A model generated the notes under the pieces. The model did no database searches and was not told where the DNA came from. It worked only from the letters and a program-made list of their open reading frames with translations. 64,000 bases of DNA from Wocania arenilitoris. Its GTDB lineage: Bacteria > Bacteroidota > Bacteroidia > Flavobacteriales > Flavobacteriaceae. The DNA lies in the NCBI RefSeq assembly GCF_021728535.1, contig NZ_JAKKDU010000016.1, positions 21,144 to 85,143 of the forward strand. Direction: 5' to 3'. Shown piece after piece: positions 1 through 8,245 of this stretch (the first letter of the stretch is position 1; each line of letters starts with the position of its first letter). The position numbers and the translations under genes are program-made.

Positions 1-125
1 AAGAAGTACAAAAGGCAGTAAACCGATTGCTACCTTACGAGATTGAAGAGCTTAAACTTTTTATTCATTCTCTAGTGCAGCAGAACCCAGAATTAAATCA
101 ATGTTTAATTTATTTAAAAGTATAA
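1..125 (+). CDS. C-terminal end of an unidentified protein (partial)
   Basis: An open frame enters from the left edge and ends at TAA 123-125, giving about 40 residues that end in NQCLIYLKV. It is rich in Leu, Glu and Gln and looks helical. I do not recognise the family from this tail. A strong bidirectional terminator follows at once, which supports this being the true end of a gene transcribed towards oxyR. Confidence 0.6.
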   Translation, partial: EVQKAVNRLLPYEIEELKLFIHSLVQQNPELNQCLIYLKV

Positions 126-130
126 AAAAG

Positions 131-153
131 AAGCGACCATCGGTCGCTTTTTT
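131..153. terminator. Bidirectional rho-independent terminator
   Basis: The stem AAGCGACC (131-138) pairs perfectly with GGTCGCTT (142-149) around the loop ATC. It is followed by a T-run on the plus strand and preceded by an A-run, so it can stop both the plus-strand gene ending at 125 and the minus-strand oxyR ending at 158. Confidence 0.85.
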
Positions 154-157
154 AGTT

Positions 158-1102
158 CTATTTGTTTGAAGAAATTGGACTAATTATTTCTACATTTTGA
201 AAAGCGATTGCACCACGAATAATGCCTGAGATAACGTCTTGTAAAGCTTCAATAATTTGCATTTTTAATTCGCTTTTGTGGTATATTAAACTAACTTCTC
301 TTGCTGGAGTTGGTTCATTAAAATAGTGTAGGTTTTCTTTTTCTTTTTCTTTTATATCTAAAGTGTGTAAATAAGGTAAAAGCGTCATGCCTAAACCTTC
401 GTTCGATAATTTTATAAGTGTTTCTATACTGCCACTTTCTAATTGAAATTGGTCATCTGTATGATTTTTAAAAGCTTTACAAAGATTAATTACGCCATCT
501 CTAAAACAATGTCCGTCTTCAAGGAGTAACATATCACCAATATCTAAATCTGACACATTAATCTTTTTGTTGTTATATAAACGATGACCTTTAGGAATGT
601 AACTTACAAAGGGCTCAAAATAAAGTACACGTTCTTTAATTATTTCGTTTTCAAGTGGCGTTGCAGCTATGGCTGCATCTAAATGACCTTCTGTAATACG
701 CTCTATAATTTCTTCAGTTGTTAATTCTTCAATTTTAAGCTTTACTTTAGGGTGCTTTTTTATAAAAGATTTTAAAAACATGGGTAATAAAGTTGGCATA
801 ATAGTAGGGATAATTCCTAATTTAAACTCGCCACCAATAAACCCTTTTTGCTGATCTACAATATCTTGAATTCTATATGATTCGTTAACAATATTTCTAG
901 CTTGATTAACAATTTTTCTACCAACTTCGGTAAGTTCAATGGGTTTTTTGCTTCTATCAAATATTTGAACTTCAAGCTGATCTTCAAGTTTTTGAATCTG
1001 CATACTTAGCGTGGGTTGTGTAACAAAACATTTTTCAGCAGCTTTGGTGAAGTTTTGATTTTCGGCTACAGCCAAAACGTAATATAATTGGGTAATTGTC
1101 AT
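158..1102 (-). CDS. oxyR: LysR-family hydrogen peroxide sensor OxyR
   Basis: A LysR-type regulator of 314 residues. The N-terminal winged helix-turn-helix lies at about residues 1-60 (MTITQLYYVLAVAE), followed by the linker helix and a LysR substrate-binding domain. Cys199 and Cys208 lie in GHCFRDGVINLC, at exactly the positions of the redox pair of E. coli OxyR, so peroxide should lock the protein into its activating disulfide form. I start it at ATG 1102; an upstream TTG at 1111 would add three residues, but the family normally begins MTITQL. It is divergent from dps, its classical target, across about 105 bp that holds a T-N11-A dyad. Confidence 0.95.
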   Translation of the reverse strand: MTITQLYYVLAVAENQNFTKAAEKCFVTQPTLSMQIQKLEDQLEVQIFDRSKKPIELTEVGRKIVNQARNIVNESYRIQDIVDQQKGFIGGEFKLGIIPTIMPTLLPMFLKSFIKKHPKVKLKIEELTTEEIIERITEGHLDAAIAATPLENEIIKERVLYFEPFVSYIPKGHRLYNNKKINVSDLDIGDMLLLEDGHCFRDGVINLCKAFKNHTDDQFQLESGSIETLIKLSNEGLGMTLLPYLHTLDIKEKEKENLHYFNEPTPAREVSLIYHKSELKMQIIEALQDVISGIIRGAIAFQNVEIISPISSNK

Positions 1103-1134
1103 AAGTATCAATTTAGGCTATAAAAATATAAAAA

Positions 1135-1182
1135 CTATCAATAAAACTTATAGAAACTACTGTTAATTATAAATTAATTTTG
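1135..1182 (+). promoter_or_regulatory. Candidate OxyR site and dps promoter
   Basis: CTAT (1135-1138), 11 bases, then ATAG (1150-1153) form an inverted repeat of the T-N11-A type bound by LysR proteins. The Bacteroidota -7 element TAATTTTG follows at 1175-1182. No good -33 TTTG is present at the usual spacing, which fits a promoter that needs an activator. The site lies between divergent oxyR and dps, so it could serve both dps activation and oxyR autoregulation. The regulator assignment is inference. Confidence 0.5.
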
Positions 1183-1207
1183 TTGTGAACAATAAAACAA
1201 ACATAAA

Positions 1208-1681
1208 ATGACACTCAATAGTTTAGGATTAGACACAAAAAAAACAAAAGAAATAGCAACAGATTTAAATCATTTACTTGCAAACTTTCAAATATATTAT
1301 CAGAATTTAAGAGGTATTCATTGGAATATTAAAGGAAAACGTTTTTTTGATTTGCATGTAAAGTTTGAAGAGTTATACACAGATGCTAATATTAAAGTTG
1401 ATGAAATAGCAGAAAGAGTATTAACATTAGGCGAAACTCCATTACATACTTTTGAGGATTATACCGCGGTTGCACAAGTTCCTGTTGGCAAGAATATATC
1501 TAAAGACGATTTATCGGTACGTTTAATCGTTGATTCTTTAACGGAACTTTTAAAAATTGAAAGATTAATTTTAGATAAGTCTGGTGATGCAAATGATGAA
1601 GGAACAAACTCTATGATGAGCGATTTTATTACCGAACAAGAAAAGACTATTTGGATGATGAATGCTTGGTTAGATGAGTAA
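1208..1681 (+). CDS. dps: Dps-family ferritin-like DNA-protecting protein
   Basis: A protein of 157 residues, the normal length for Dps. These proteins form hollow 12-mers that oxidise Fe2+ with H2O2 and store iron, limiting Fenton damage. The inter-subunit ferroxidase ligands are visible with the family spacing: His38 (in GIHWNIKG), His50, Glu54, Asp65 and Glu69 (VDEIAER). It starts at ATG 1208, just after a TAATTTTG promoter element, and diverges from oxyR, which probably activates it under peroxide stress. The 170 bp after it hold no gene. Confidence 0.95.
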   Translation: MTLNSLGLDTKKTKEIATDLNHLLANFQIYYQNLRGIHWNIKGKRFFDLHVKFEELYTDANIKVDEIAERVLTLGETPLHTFEDYTAVAQVPVGKNISKDDLSVRLIVDSLTELLKIERLILDKSGDANDEGTNSMMSDFITEQEKTIWMMNAWLDE

Positions 1682-1821
1682 TTCCATTTTGCCAAAATTT
1701 TATGTTGATACTTAACATAGTCTCAATTTACAGAAATACTATTTTCATTTGGAAGTTTTTAATCTAGTTATTTTAGTATTAAATTTTATTTTCAATTTAG
1801 TTTTTGAAATGTAAGAATATA

Positions 1822-1836
1822 ATTCTAAATTAGAAT
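1822..1836. promoter_or_regulatory. Small perfect palindrome before the T9SS protein gene
   Basis: ATTCTAA (1822-1828) and TTAGAAT (1830-1836) are perfect inverted arms around one base, 16 bp before the start codon at 1853. It could be an operator or a weak mRNA hairpin. The AT-rich setting makes chance possible. Confidence 0.25.
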
Positions 1837-1852
1837 AATATTTTTATATTGT

Positions 1853-4594
1853 ATGAAGAGAATAGTTTTAATCTTTTTTATAGTTTTTTCGTCTTTCAAG
1901 GTTTTTTCTCAATGGGTTCATACTGGAGGTCCATATGGAGGCTATACTAATGAGTTGGTTGAAGCAGGAACATTTTTAGTTCTTAACACTGGTAATGGAG
2001 GCATATATAGGTCTGCAAATAATGGAGATACATGGGAATGGAGTAGCTATGGGTTACCTTGTAATTATGGAGTTACTGCTCTTGTTGAGAATGAAGGAAT
2101 ATTATATGCTGCTATTGGTGTAAACGGCATATATAAGTCGTTAAATAATGGGTTATCATGGTCACCAACAAATATAGGAATAGAGGATAAGACATTTTAT
2201 TCCTTGTTTGTAATTGGTGACAATATATATGCCGGAAATTCTGAAGGTGGCGTGTATTTCTCTCCTAATAGTGGAGAAAGTTGGCTAAATAAAAGTAATG
2301 GTATTTCAGATTTTAGAGCCCAGACATTCGAAGTGTTTAACTCCAAAGTTTATATAGGTGGCGCTACTTTTTCTTTAAGTCCATCAAGAGTTTTATATGA
2401 AACATCTGATGGTGGAGATACATGGACAAATGTTAGTGTTCCTAATATTGGGAGTAATGGTATAAGTTCAATGGTAGTAAAAAATAATATACTTTATGTT
2501 GGTAATGACAATACTGTTTATAAATCTACAGATCTTCTTTCTTGGAATAATACAACTATAAATAGCAATGCAACTATTGTTAATATGGGAGCAACTGCAA
2601 CTGCTGTTTATGCAACAACATCCTTTGGACGATATTTTTATTCAGAGGATGATGGTGTAACGTGGAATTTGATTCAAAATATTAATGATAATACTTTTGC
2701 TAATCATTTATATTTTTCTGCAGATAAGATTATTATGAGTACTTATCGAGGGCTTTATAAGTCTACCAATATGGGACAGTCTTGGTCTGAAAGTAATGTT
2801 GGAATAGCAGCCCAACAAATTGAGTCTTTAAATTATAATAGTAATTATCTTTTTGCAGGTACAGATAATCAAGGAGTTTATAGAACTGCAGATGGAGGAG
2901 TAACTTGGTCAAATGTAAGTAATGGATTAAATGCTTTGAATTCACAAACTGTTACAGATATTGTTGTTGTAGGTGAAGATTTGTATTTAGCAACAGGAGG
3001 AGGAGTTTATTCCTCAACTGATGATGGGGCTAGTTGGGTTAGAAAATTTAACCCAGGAATTAATAAATCTGCTCAAGCACTTGATTATGATGACGGTGTT
3101 TTTGTAACAGCTGTTAACGGTAATGGAGTTTATATTTCTCAAGATATGGGTTCATCATGGGTTTTAGTAAATACTAATGGTATAAATATAGATACAAGTT
3201 ACGAAAGTATAATTATTAAGGGTAATACCATTGTTGTTAGTACAGCTGATTCGGAAATATTTGTTTCAGAAGATTTAGGGAGTAACTGGAAAAACGTTTC
3301 TATTCCTATTGGTTTTTTTATTGCAAGTGATTTTGAATTTGAAAACAATAGATTATATGTTGCAACAACGCAGGGTTTATATTTCAGTGATAACTTAGGA
3401 AATAACTGGCAAAGGATTAGTTTTCCATTAGAAATTTATGATTTAATTATAGATTCTGATAAAATATATGTAGCAACAAGCTCAGGAATTTATGTAATTT
3501 CTGAAAATTATAATACCTGGGATTCACTTTGTGACGGTTTAGGGCTACAGTTTACAAATCAACTTTTAATAAAAGAAGATGTGATTTACGCTGGAACATA
3601 TAACTCTGGGGTATGGAAACGTTTTAAAGTTGAAGGTGACTTACCTGTAGAAGAAGATGATTTAACTATTGGTAATAACATTATAAACTTATGCCCAAAT
3701 AATTCGCCTGTAAATTTGTTTACAGAAATTGGATTATCTGAAGATATAGAAGGTCTATGGACACCTGAATTATCAAGTGGAACAGGAATATTTAATCCCT
3801 CAAGTGATTTAGCAGGTATTTATAAATTCACATACCTGAATGATATTTGTGGTTGTGAAGCTTATTCAAAAGTTCAAATTTCATTTAATGGTCTTGGAGC
3901 TGGGACTAGTAAGGATTTAGCTATTTGTAAGAGTAGTGAATCTATAGATTTAATAGAAAAACTAGGGGAAAATGTAGACCCAAATGGAATTTGGTACCCA
4001 AGTTTAATCAGTCAATCTAATATTTTTGACCCATTGCAAGACTCAGAAGGAAGCTATACCTATACTGTTCAAAATAATTGTGGAATATCTACAGCAGTAT
4101 TGAATATATCTTTGTTTGATTCAGTTGAAACACCTGATTACAAAATAAATATTTCTGAATTCTCTAATTCTAATTCATTGAGTATTGATGTTAATTCTGG
4201 GTCTCAATATGAATATTCCCTCGATGGAATAAATTTTCAAATTTCTAACACTTTTTCTAATTTACCAGGAGGTAATTATACGGTTTACGGAAAAGAAATC
4301 AATGGTTGTGGTGAATTTCAAGAGGAGGTTTATATATTAAGTTACCCAAGATATTTTACTCCAAATGGAGATGGAGTTAACGATGTTTGGAATATTAAAG
4401 GTATTTCTGATAATAATTATGACCTGCTAATATTTGATAGATTTGGAAAGCTTTTAAAAACAATATATGGTGTAAATAATTATGGGTGGGATGGAGTTTT
4501 TAAAGGAAATCCATTACCTGCTACAGATTATTGGTTTAAAGTTTTATTTTATGATGGAAAACAGAAATTAGGGCATTTTGCTTTAAAAAGATAA
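1853..4594 (+). CDS. Secreted BNR/Ycf48-like repeat protein with type B T9SS sorting domain
   Basis: This 913-residue protein starts with a signal peptide (KRIVLIFFIVFSSFKVFSQ). About 570 residues of repeats follow with the rhythm of sialidase/Ycf48/VPS10-type beta-propeller blades: phrases such as GIYRSANNGDTW, GIYKSLNNGLSW and GVYRTADGGVTW recur every 40-50 residues. Two PKD/Ig-like segments follow at about 620-800. The last ~85 residues begin YFTPNGDGVNDVWNIKG and contain IFDRFGKLL and GWDG, which is the gliding-motility C-terminal domain (CHU_C, TIGR04131) that directs export by the type IX secretion system. The protein is therefore probably cell-surface or released. Its ligand is unknown. 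The DUF1080 gene follows only about 30 bp later. Confidence 0.85.
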   Translation: MKRIVLIFFIVFSSFKVFSQWVHTGGPYGGYTNELVEAGTFLVLNTGNGGIYRSANNGDTWEWSSYGLPCNYGVTALVENEGILYAAIGVNGIYKSLNNGLSWSPTNIGIEDKTFYSLFVIGDNIYAGNSEGGVYFSPNSGESWLNKSNGISDFRAQTFEVFNSKVYIGGATFSLSPSRVLYETSDGGDTWTNVSVPNIGSNGISSMVVKNNILYVGNDNTVYKSTDLLSWNNTTINSNATIVNMGATATAVYATTSFGRYFYSEDDGVTWNLIQNINDNTFANHLYFSADKIIMSTYRGLYKSTNMGQSWSESNVGIAAQQIESLNYNSNYLFAGTDNQGVYRTADGGVTWSNVSNGLNALNSQTVTDIVVVGEDLYLATGGGVYSSTDDGASWVRKFNPGINKSAQALDYDDGVFVTAVNGNGVYISQDMGSSWVLVNTNGINIDTSYESIIIKGNTIVVSTADSEIFVSEDLGSNWKNVSIPIGFFIASDFEFENNRLYVATTQGLYFSDNLGNNWQRISFPLEIYDLIIDSDKIYVATSSGIYVISENYNTWDSLCDGLGLQFTNQLLIKEDVIYAGTYNSGVWKRFKVEGDLPVEEDDLTIGNNIINLCPNNSPVNLFTEIGLSEDIEGLWTPELSSGTGIFNPSSDLAGIYKFTYLNDICGCEAYSKVQISFNGLGAGTSKDLAICKSSESIDLIEKLGENVDPNGIWYPSLISQSNIFDPLQDSEGSYTYTVQNNCGISTAVLNISLFDSVETPDYKINISEFSNSNSLSIDVNSGSQYEYSLDGINFQISNTFSNLPGGNYTVYGKEINGCGEFQEEVYILSYPRYFTPNGDGVNDVWNIKGISDNNYDLLIFDRFGKLLKTIYGVNNYGWDGVFKGNPLPATDYWFKVLFYDGKQKLGHFALKR

Positions 4595-4626
4595 ATTTGA
4601 TTAATGATGTTTTTATTATAAACAAG

Positions 4627-5400
4627 ATGCAAAAACTAAAGTTTTCTTTATTAATAATTGCAATATTATTCTCTTGTAGAACAATTAAAAATGATGATTG
4701 GCAAGTATTATTTAATGGTAAAGATTTAAAGGGTTGGGTTACTAAAATACATCATCATGATTTTAATGACAACTACGCAAATACTTTTAGAGTAGTTGAT
4801 AACAAAATACAAGTGAATTACGATGATTATGATAAGTTTAATGAGCGTTATGGTCATTTATTTTACAACAAACCATTTTCATCATATCATTTAAAATTTG
4901 AATATAAGTTTACCAATCAATGGCTGGAAGATGCACCTAGCTATACATACAGAAATAGTGGTATTATGTTCCATTCTCAAGACCCTAAAACAATTTTAAA
5001 AGAACAAGATTGGCCAATTTCAGTAGAGTATCAAACTTTAGCTGAAGAGTTAGAAGGGGATCCTAGACCAACTGGTAATATGTGTTCTCCGGGTACCGAG
5101 GTATTTTTTAATAACGAAATGGATCCACGACATTGTATTAGGTCTAGTTCTCAAACTTACAAGTGGGATGAGTGGGTTAAAGGAGATTTAATAGTTTATA
5201 AAGATTCTTTAGTTATACATAAAGTAAATGGAGAAGAAGTGCTTAGGTATACCAAACCACAAATAGGTGGTGGAGTTACAAATGGATTTAATCCCGATAT
5301 TAAAACAGACGGAAAGTTACTTACCAGTGGATATATTGCCTTGCAATCTGAAGGGCAAGGTATTGAATTTAGAAATATTAAGATTAAAGAGTTCAATTAA
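4627..5400 (+). CDS. DUF1080 (3-keto-disaccharide hydrolase family) lipoprotein
   Basis: The concanavalin-like DUF1080 fold is recognised by WQVLFNGKDLKGW near the start, NSGIMFHSQ in the middle and GYIALQSEGQGIEFRNIKIK at the end. Family members cleave glycosides whose sugar ring has been oxidised at C3. I start at ATG 4627 because MQKLKFSLLIIAILFSC is a lipoprotein signal with Cys at the lipobox; a TTG at 4597 would add ten residues before it. It lies about 30 bp behind the T9SS gene and converges with the cytochrome/DUF1501 operon, which ends 16 bp away. The shared locus suggests, but does not prove, a common role in oxidative sugar breakdown. Confidence 0.85.
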   Translation: MQKLKFSLLIIAILFSCRTIKNDDWQVLFNGKDLKGWVTKIHHHDFNDNYANTFRVVDNKIQVNYDDYDKFNERYGHLFYNKPFSSYHLKFEYKFTNQWLEDAPSYTYRNSGIMFHSQDPKTILKEQDWPISVEYQTLAEELEGDPRPTGNMCSPGTEVFFNNEMDPRHCIRSSSQTYKWDEWVKGDLIVYKDSLVIHKVNGEEVLRYTKPQIGGGVTNGFNPDIKTDGKLLTSGYIALQSEGQGIEFRNIKIKEFN

Positions 5401-5416
5401 TCAACTAATTTCTCTA

Positions 5417-6790
5417 TTATTTTGATTCCGAAATAATATTTAGTTGAGGATGAGTTTTTGATAATGCCTCAATTTTAGAAGAGGTAACCTTCGTTTTCCA
5501 AACATATAAATTTTTCAAAGTTTTTAATTCAGTTAAGTCTTTTAAACCCTCGTCAGTTATATATGTGTTATACAAGTTTATTATTTCTACGTTTTTTAGA
5601 ACTTTTAAAGCTTTAAGACCTTCATCTGTAATTTTATTAGAATGAATATTTAACCTTGTTAGATTTTTTAATTGAGAAATAGATTTTAAATGCGAATCAT
5701 TCAGATTGCAATTTTTTACTTTAAGCCATGTTATTTGTTCTTTAGCCGTTTCTAATGCCTTAATGTTTTCTTCAGAAATACTATCACCTTTATAAATAAC
5801 AGAAATCATATTACTATTCTCTCCCATAAAATCAACTTCAAAATTGTTTTTTTCTAAACTGGAAATAGACTTAGTACTGAGCTCGTCGACTTTAACTTTT
5901 TCATAAAATGACTTTTCATTAAAATCTAAATTAAAATCTCTTTGCAAAATTCTAATAATATTTTTGTCTAATTCTTTTTCTTCCGAAAATTTAATTAAGC
6001 TATCTGCTCCTTTTTTCATCCACCATTCAATAATTTGAATTTCACCAAAAGTAAGCGGAGTTCCTCGAGGGGGCATAAATTTTTTATGTTCTTTAGGTAA
6101 TGTTACTCTATTTAAAAACTCACTTTCAAGTGGTTTTTTCGTGTTAATTACTAATCCATTTTTACTGCCGTCAATGAGTTCTTTATAGTTGGTCAATAAC
6201 AAGCCACCTTCTTTTTTGTTAGAGTTGTGACAACTAACACACTTGTCGTTTAGAATAGGTTGAATGATATCTTGAAACACAGAAATTGAATCTTCAGGTA
6301 TTGTTTTAAAGTTTATTGTTTTGTCTTGTGATTTTGTGCCAGAAATTAGTTTAATAAAATTAGGAGCATAATGTGTTAAATAACTATCTCCATGTGTAAG
6401 ACTGCCGCCTAAATGACCTGATACTGAAATTAAAACTAGTATAAATATAAGTGTCCATGAAAAAACTTTTTTGTTTAATTTAAACCTATTTGTTTTTAAT
6501 AGCCAACCAAAAAATGACAGTATTGTAACAAAAACGCCAAGCCATTTATGCCAAAAAAGTGTATTGGGGTTATAATCACCTTGTAATGATAAAAGCCAGC
6601 CAATAGCAACAGATCCAATAGAAGCAATGGTACCCCAAAGTAGTGTAAAAGCAATTGCTGGATTTATATCGAACTTTTTATTTTTTATTGAAAAAAGTTG
6701 TAATAGTCCTGCCATAAACAAAAAGCCTATTGGTAAATGAACTATTAAAGGATGAAACCTGCCTAAAAATGTAATTAAATTGTCTTCCAT
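5417..6790 (-). CDS. Membrane-anchored cytochrome c (PSCyt1) protein with LRR tail
   Basis: A protein of 457 residues. Residues 1-130 carry about four membrane helices of DUF2231 type (FHPLIVHLPIGFLFMAGLL). A planctomycete-type cytochrome c domain follows, with the heme motif CVSCH at 184-188 and the axial-Met-like stretch KFMPPRGTPL. Residues ~320-450 form leucine-rich repeats (LTRLNIHSNKITDEGLKAL and similar). It is the third gene of an operon with only 3 bp to the DUF1501 gene upstream. The heme should face the periplasm and could pass electrons from a sugar oxidase to the respiratory chain; that role is inference. Confidence 0.85.
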   Translation of the reverse strand: MEDNLITFLGRFHPLIVHLPIGFLFMAGLLQLFSIKNKKFDINPAIAFTLLWGTIASIGSVAIGWLLSLQGDYNPNTLFWHKWLGVFVTILSFFGWLLKTNRFKLNKKVFSWTLIFILVLISVSGHLGGSLTHGDSYLTHYAPNFIKLISGTKSQDKTINFKTIPEDSISVFQDIIQPILNDKCVSCHNSNKKEGGLLLTNYKELIDGSKNGLVINTKKPLESEFLNRVTLPKEHKKFMPPRGTPLTFGEIQIIEWWMKKGADSLIKFSEEKELDKNIIRILQRDFNLDFNEKSFYEKVKVDELSTKSISSLEKNNFEVDFMGENSNMISVIYKGDSISEENIKALETAKEQITWLKVKNCNLNDSHLKSISQLKNLTRLNIHSNKITDEGLKALKVLKNVEIINLYNTYITDEGLKDLTELKTLKNLYVWKTKVTSSKIEALSKTHPQLNIISESK

Positions 6791-6793
6791 TTT

Positions 6794-8242
6794 TTATGAT
6801 AAAATATCTTTTACAACATTACCGCTAACATCAGTTAACCTGAATCTCCGTCCTTGGTGTTTATATATTAAGCGTTCATGGTCCACACCCATTAAATGTA
6901 ATAGTGTTGCTTGAAAATCATGTACGTGTACTGGATTTTCAACTATATTGTACCCAAAATCGTCAGTAGCTCCATAAACCATTCCTTTTTTTACGCCAGC
7001 TCCAGCCATAAAAAGGGTAAAGCATTTTGGGTGATGATCTCTTCCGTAATTGGTTGCAGAAAGCGCACCTTGGGAGTAATTTGTTCTTCCAAATTCTCCA
7101 CCCCAAATAACCAACGTGTCCTCTAACAACCCGCGTTGTTTTAAATCTTTAATTAATGCGGCTGTTGGTTGGTCTGTTTCTTTACATTGATTACGTAATT
7201 CTTCTGGTAATCCTCCATGATGATCCCAACCTTGATGGTAAAGTTGAATAAACTTTACATCACGCTCTACAAGTCTTCTTGCAAGTAAACAATTAGCAGC
7301 ATAGGTTCCAGGAATTTTGCTGTCTGGTCCGTACATATCATAAATATGTTCAGGCTCACCTTCGGTATTCATAATTTCTGGTACCGAGGTTTGCATGCGG
7401 AATGCCATTTCATATTGAGACATACGTGCTTTAATTTCTGGGTCTTCTAACTTATTATACTGTAATTGTTGTAATTTATTAAGGTGGTCTAATTGATTTT
7501 TTCTACTTTCAGAGGAGATTCCTGGAGGATTTTGTAAAAATAGTACAGGGTCTTTTCCAGCCCTGAATTGTGTGCCTTGATGTTCAGATGGTAAGAATCC
7601 ATTTCCCCATAATCGTGAATAAAGGGGTTGACCTTTTTTGTCTTTAGTAACTAAAACTACAAAATTTGGCAGGTTTTCATTATCAGAACCCAAACCATAG
7701 CTTATCCATGAACCAATTGATGGTCTTCCAGAAAACTGAGAACCTGTTTGCATAAAAGTAACGGCAGGGTCATGATTAATAGCTTCTGTGTACATGGATT
7801 TTACGAAACATAATTCATCCGATATTTCTGCTATATGAGGCATTCTATCACTTATCCAAGCACCACTTTGGCCATGTTGTTTAAATTTGAAAATAGAACC
7901 AGCTAGAGGGAATGATGTTTGTCCTGCTGTCATTCCTGTTAAACGCTGTCCATTCCTAATGCTTTCAGGTAATTCTTGCCCATTCATTTTTATTAATAAG
8001 GGCTTATAGTCAAATAAATCTAATTGAGATGGTGCACCACTTTGAAACAAATAAATAACACGCTTAACTTTTGGTGGAAAATGAGATTTTTCTAAGATAG
8101 GATCTCCGTTAGGCCCTAACAAGGTAGATGCTCCCATTTGCATAGGATTCATTAAAGAACTAAGCGCAACTGCTCCTAGACCCAATGATGTTTTATTGAG
8201 AAAGTCTCTTCGAGAATAATTTTTATTATGATTATTGCACAT
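6794..8242 (-). CDS. DUF1501 family Tat-exported protein
   Basis: This 482-residue protein begins with a twin-arginine signal (NYSRRDFLNKTSLGLGAVAL; RR at 11-12), so it is exported folded. The body matches DUF1501, a sulfatase/alkaline-phosphatase-like fold abundant in Planctomycetes and Verrucomicrobia: FQSGAPSQLDLFDYKP near the N-terminus, VIWGGEFGRTNYSQG and GRDHHPKCFTLFMAG in the middle and VHDFQATLLHLMGVDHE at the end. These His/Asp clusters could bind metal. No reaction is established. It is tightly coupled, with 3-bp gaps, between the DUF1549/1553 gene and the cytochrome/LRR gene. Confidence 0.9.
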   Translation of the reverse strand: MCNNHNKNYSRRDFLNKTSLGLGAVALSSLMNPMQMGASTLLGPNGDPILEKSHFPPKVKRVIYLFQSGAPSQLDLFDYKPLLIKMNGQELPESIRNGQRLTGMTAGQTSFPLAGSIFKFKQHGQSGAWISDRMPHIAEISDELCFVKSMYTEAINHDPAVTFMQTGSQFSGRPSIGSWISYGLGSDNENLPNFVVLVTKDKKGQPLYSRLWGNGFLPSEHQGTQFRAGKDPVLFLQNPPGISSESRKNQLDHLNKLQQLQYNKLEDPEIKARMSQYEMAFRMQTSVPEIMNTEGEPEHIYDMYGPDSKIPGTYAANCLLARRLVERDVKFIQLYHQGWDHHGGLPEELRNQCKETDQPTAALIKDLKQRGLLEDTLVIWGGEFGRTNYSQGALSATNYGRDHHPKCFTLFMAGAGVKKGMVYGATDDFGYNIVENPVHVHDFQATLLHLMGVDHERLIYKHQGRRFRLTDVSGNVVKDILS

Positions 8243-8245
8243 AAA

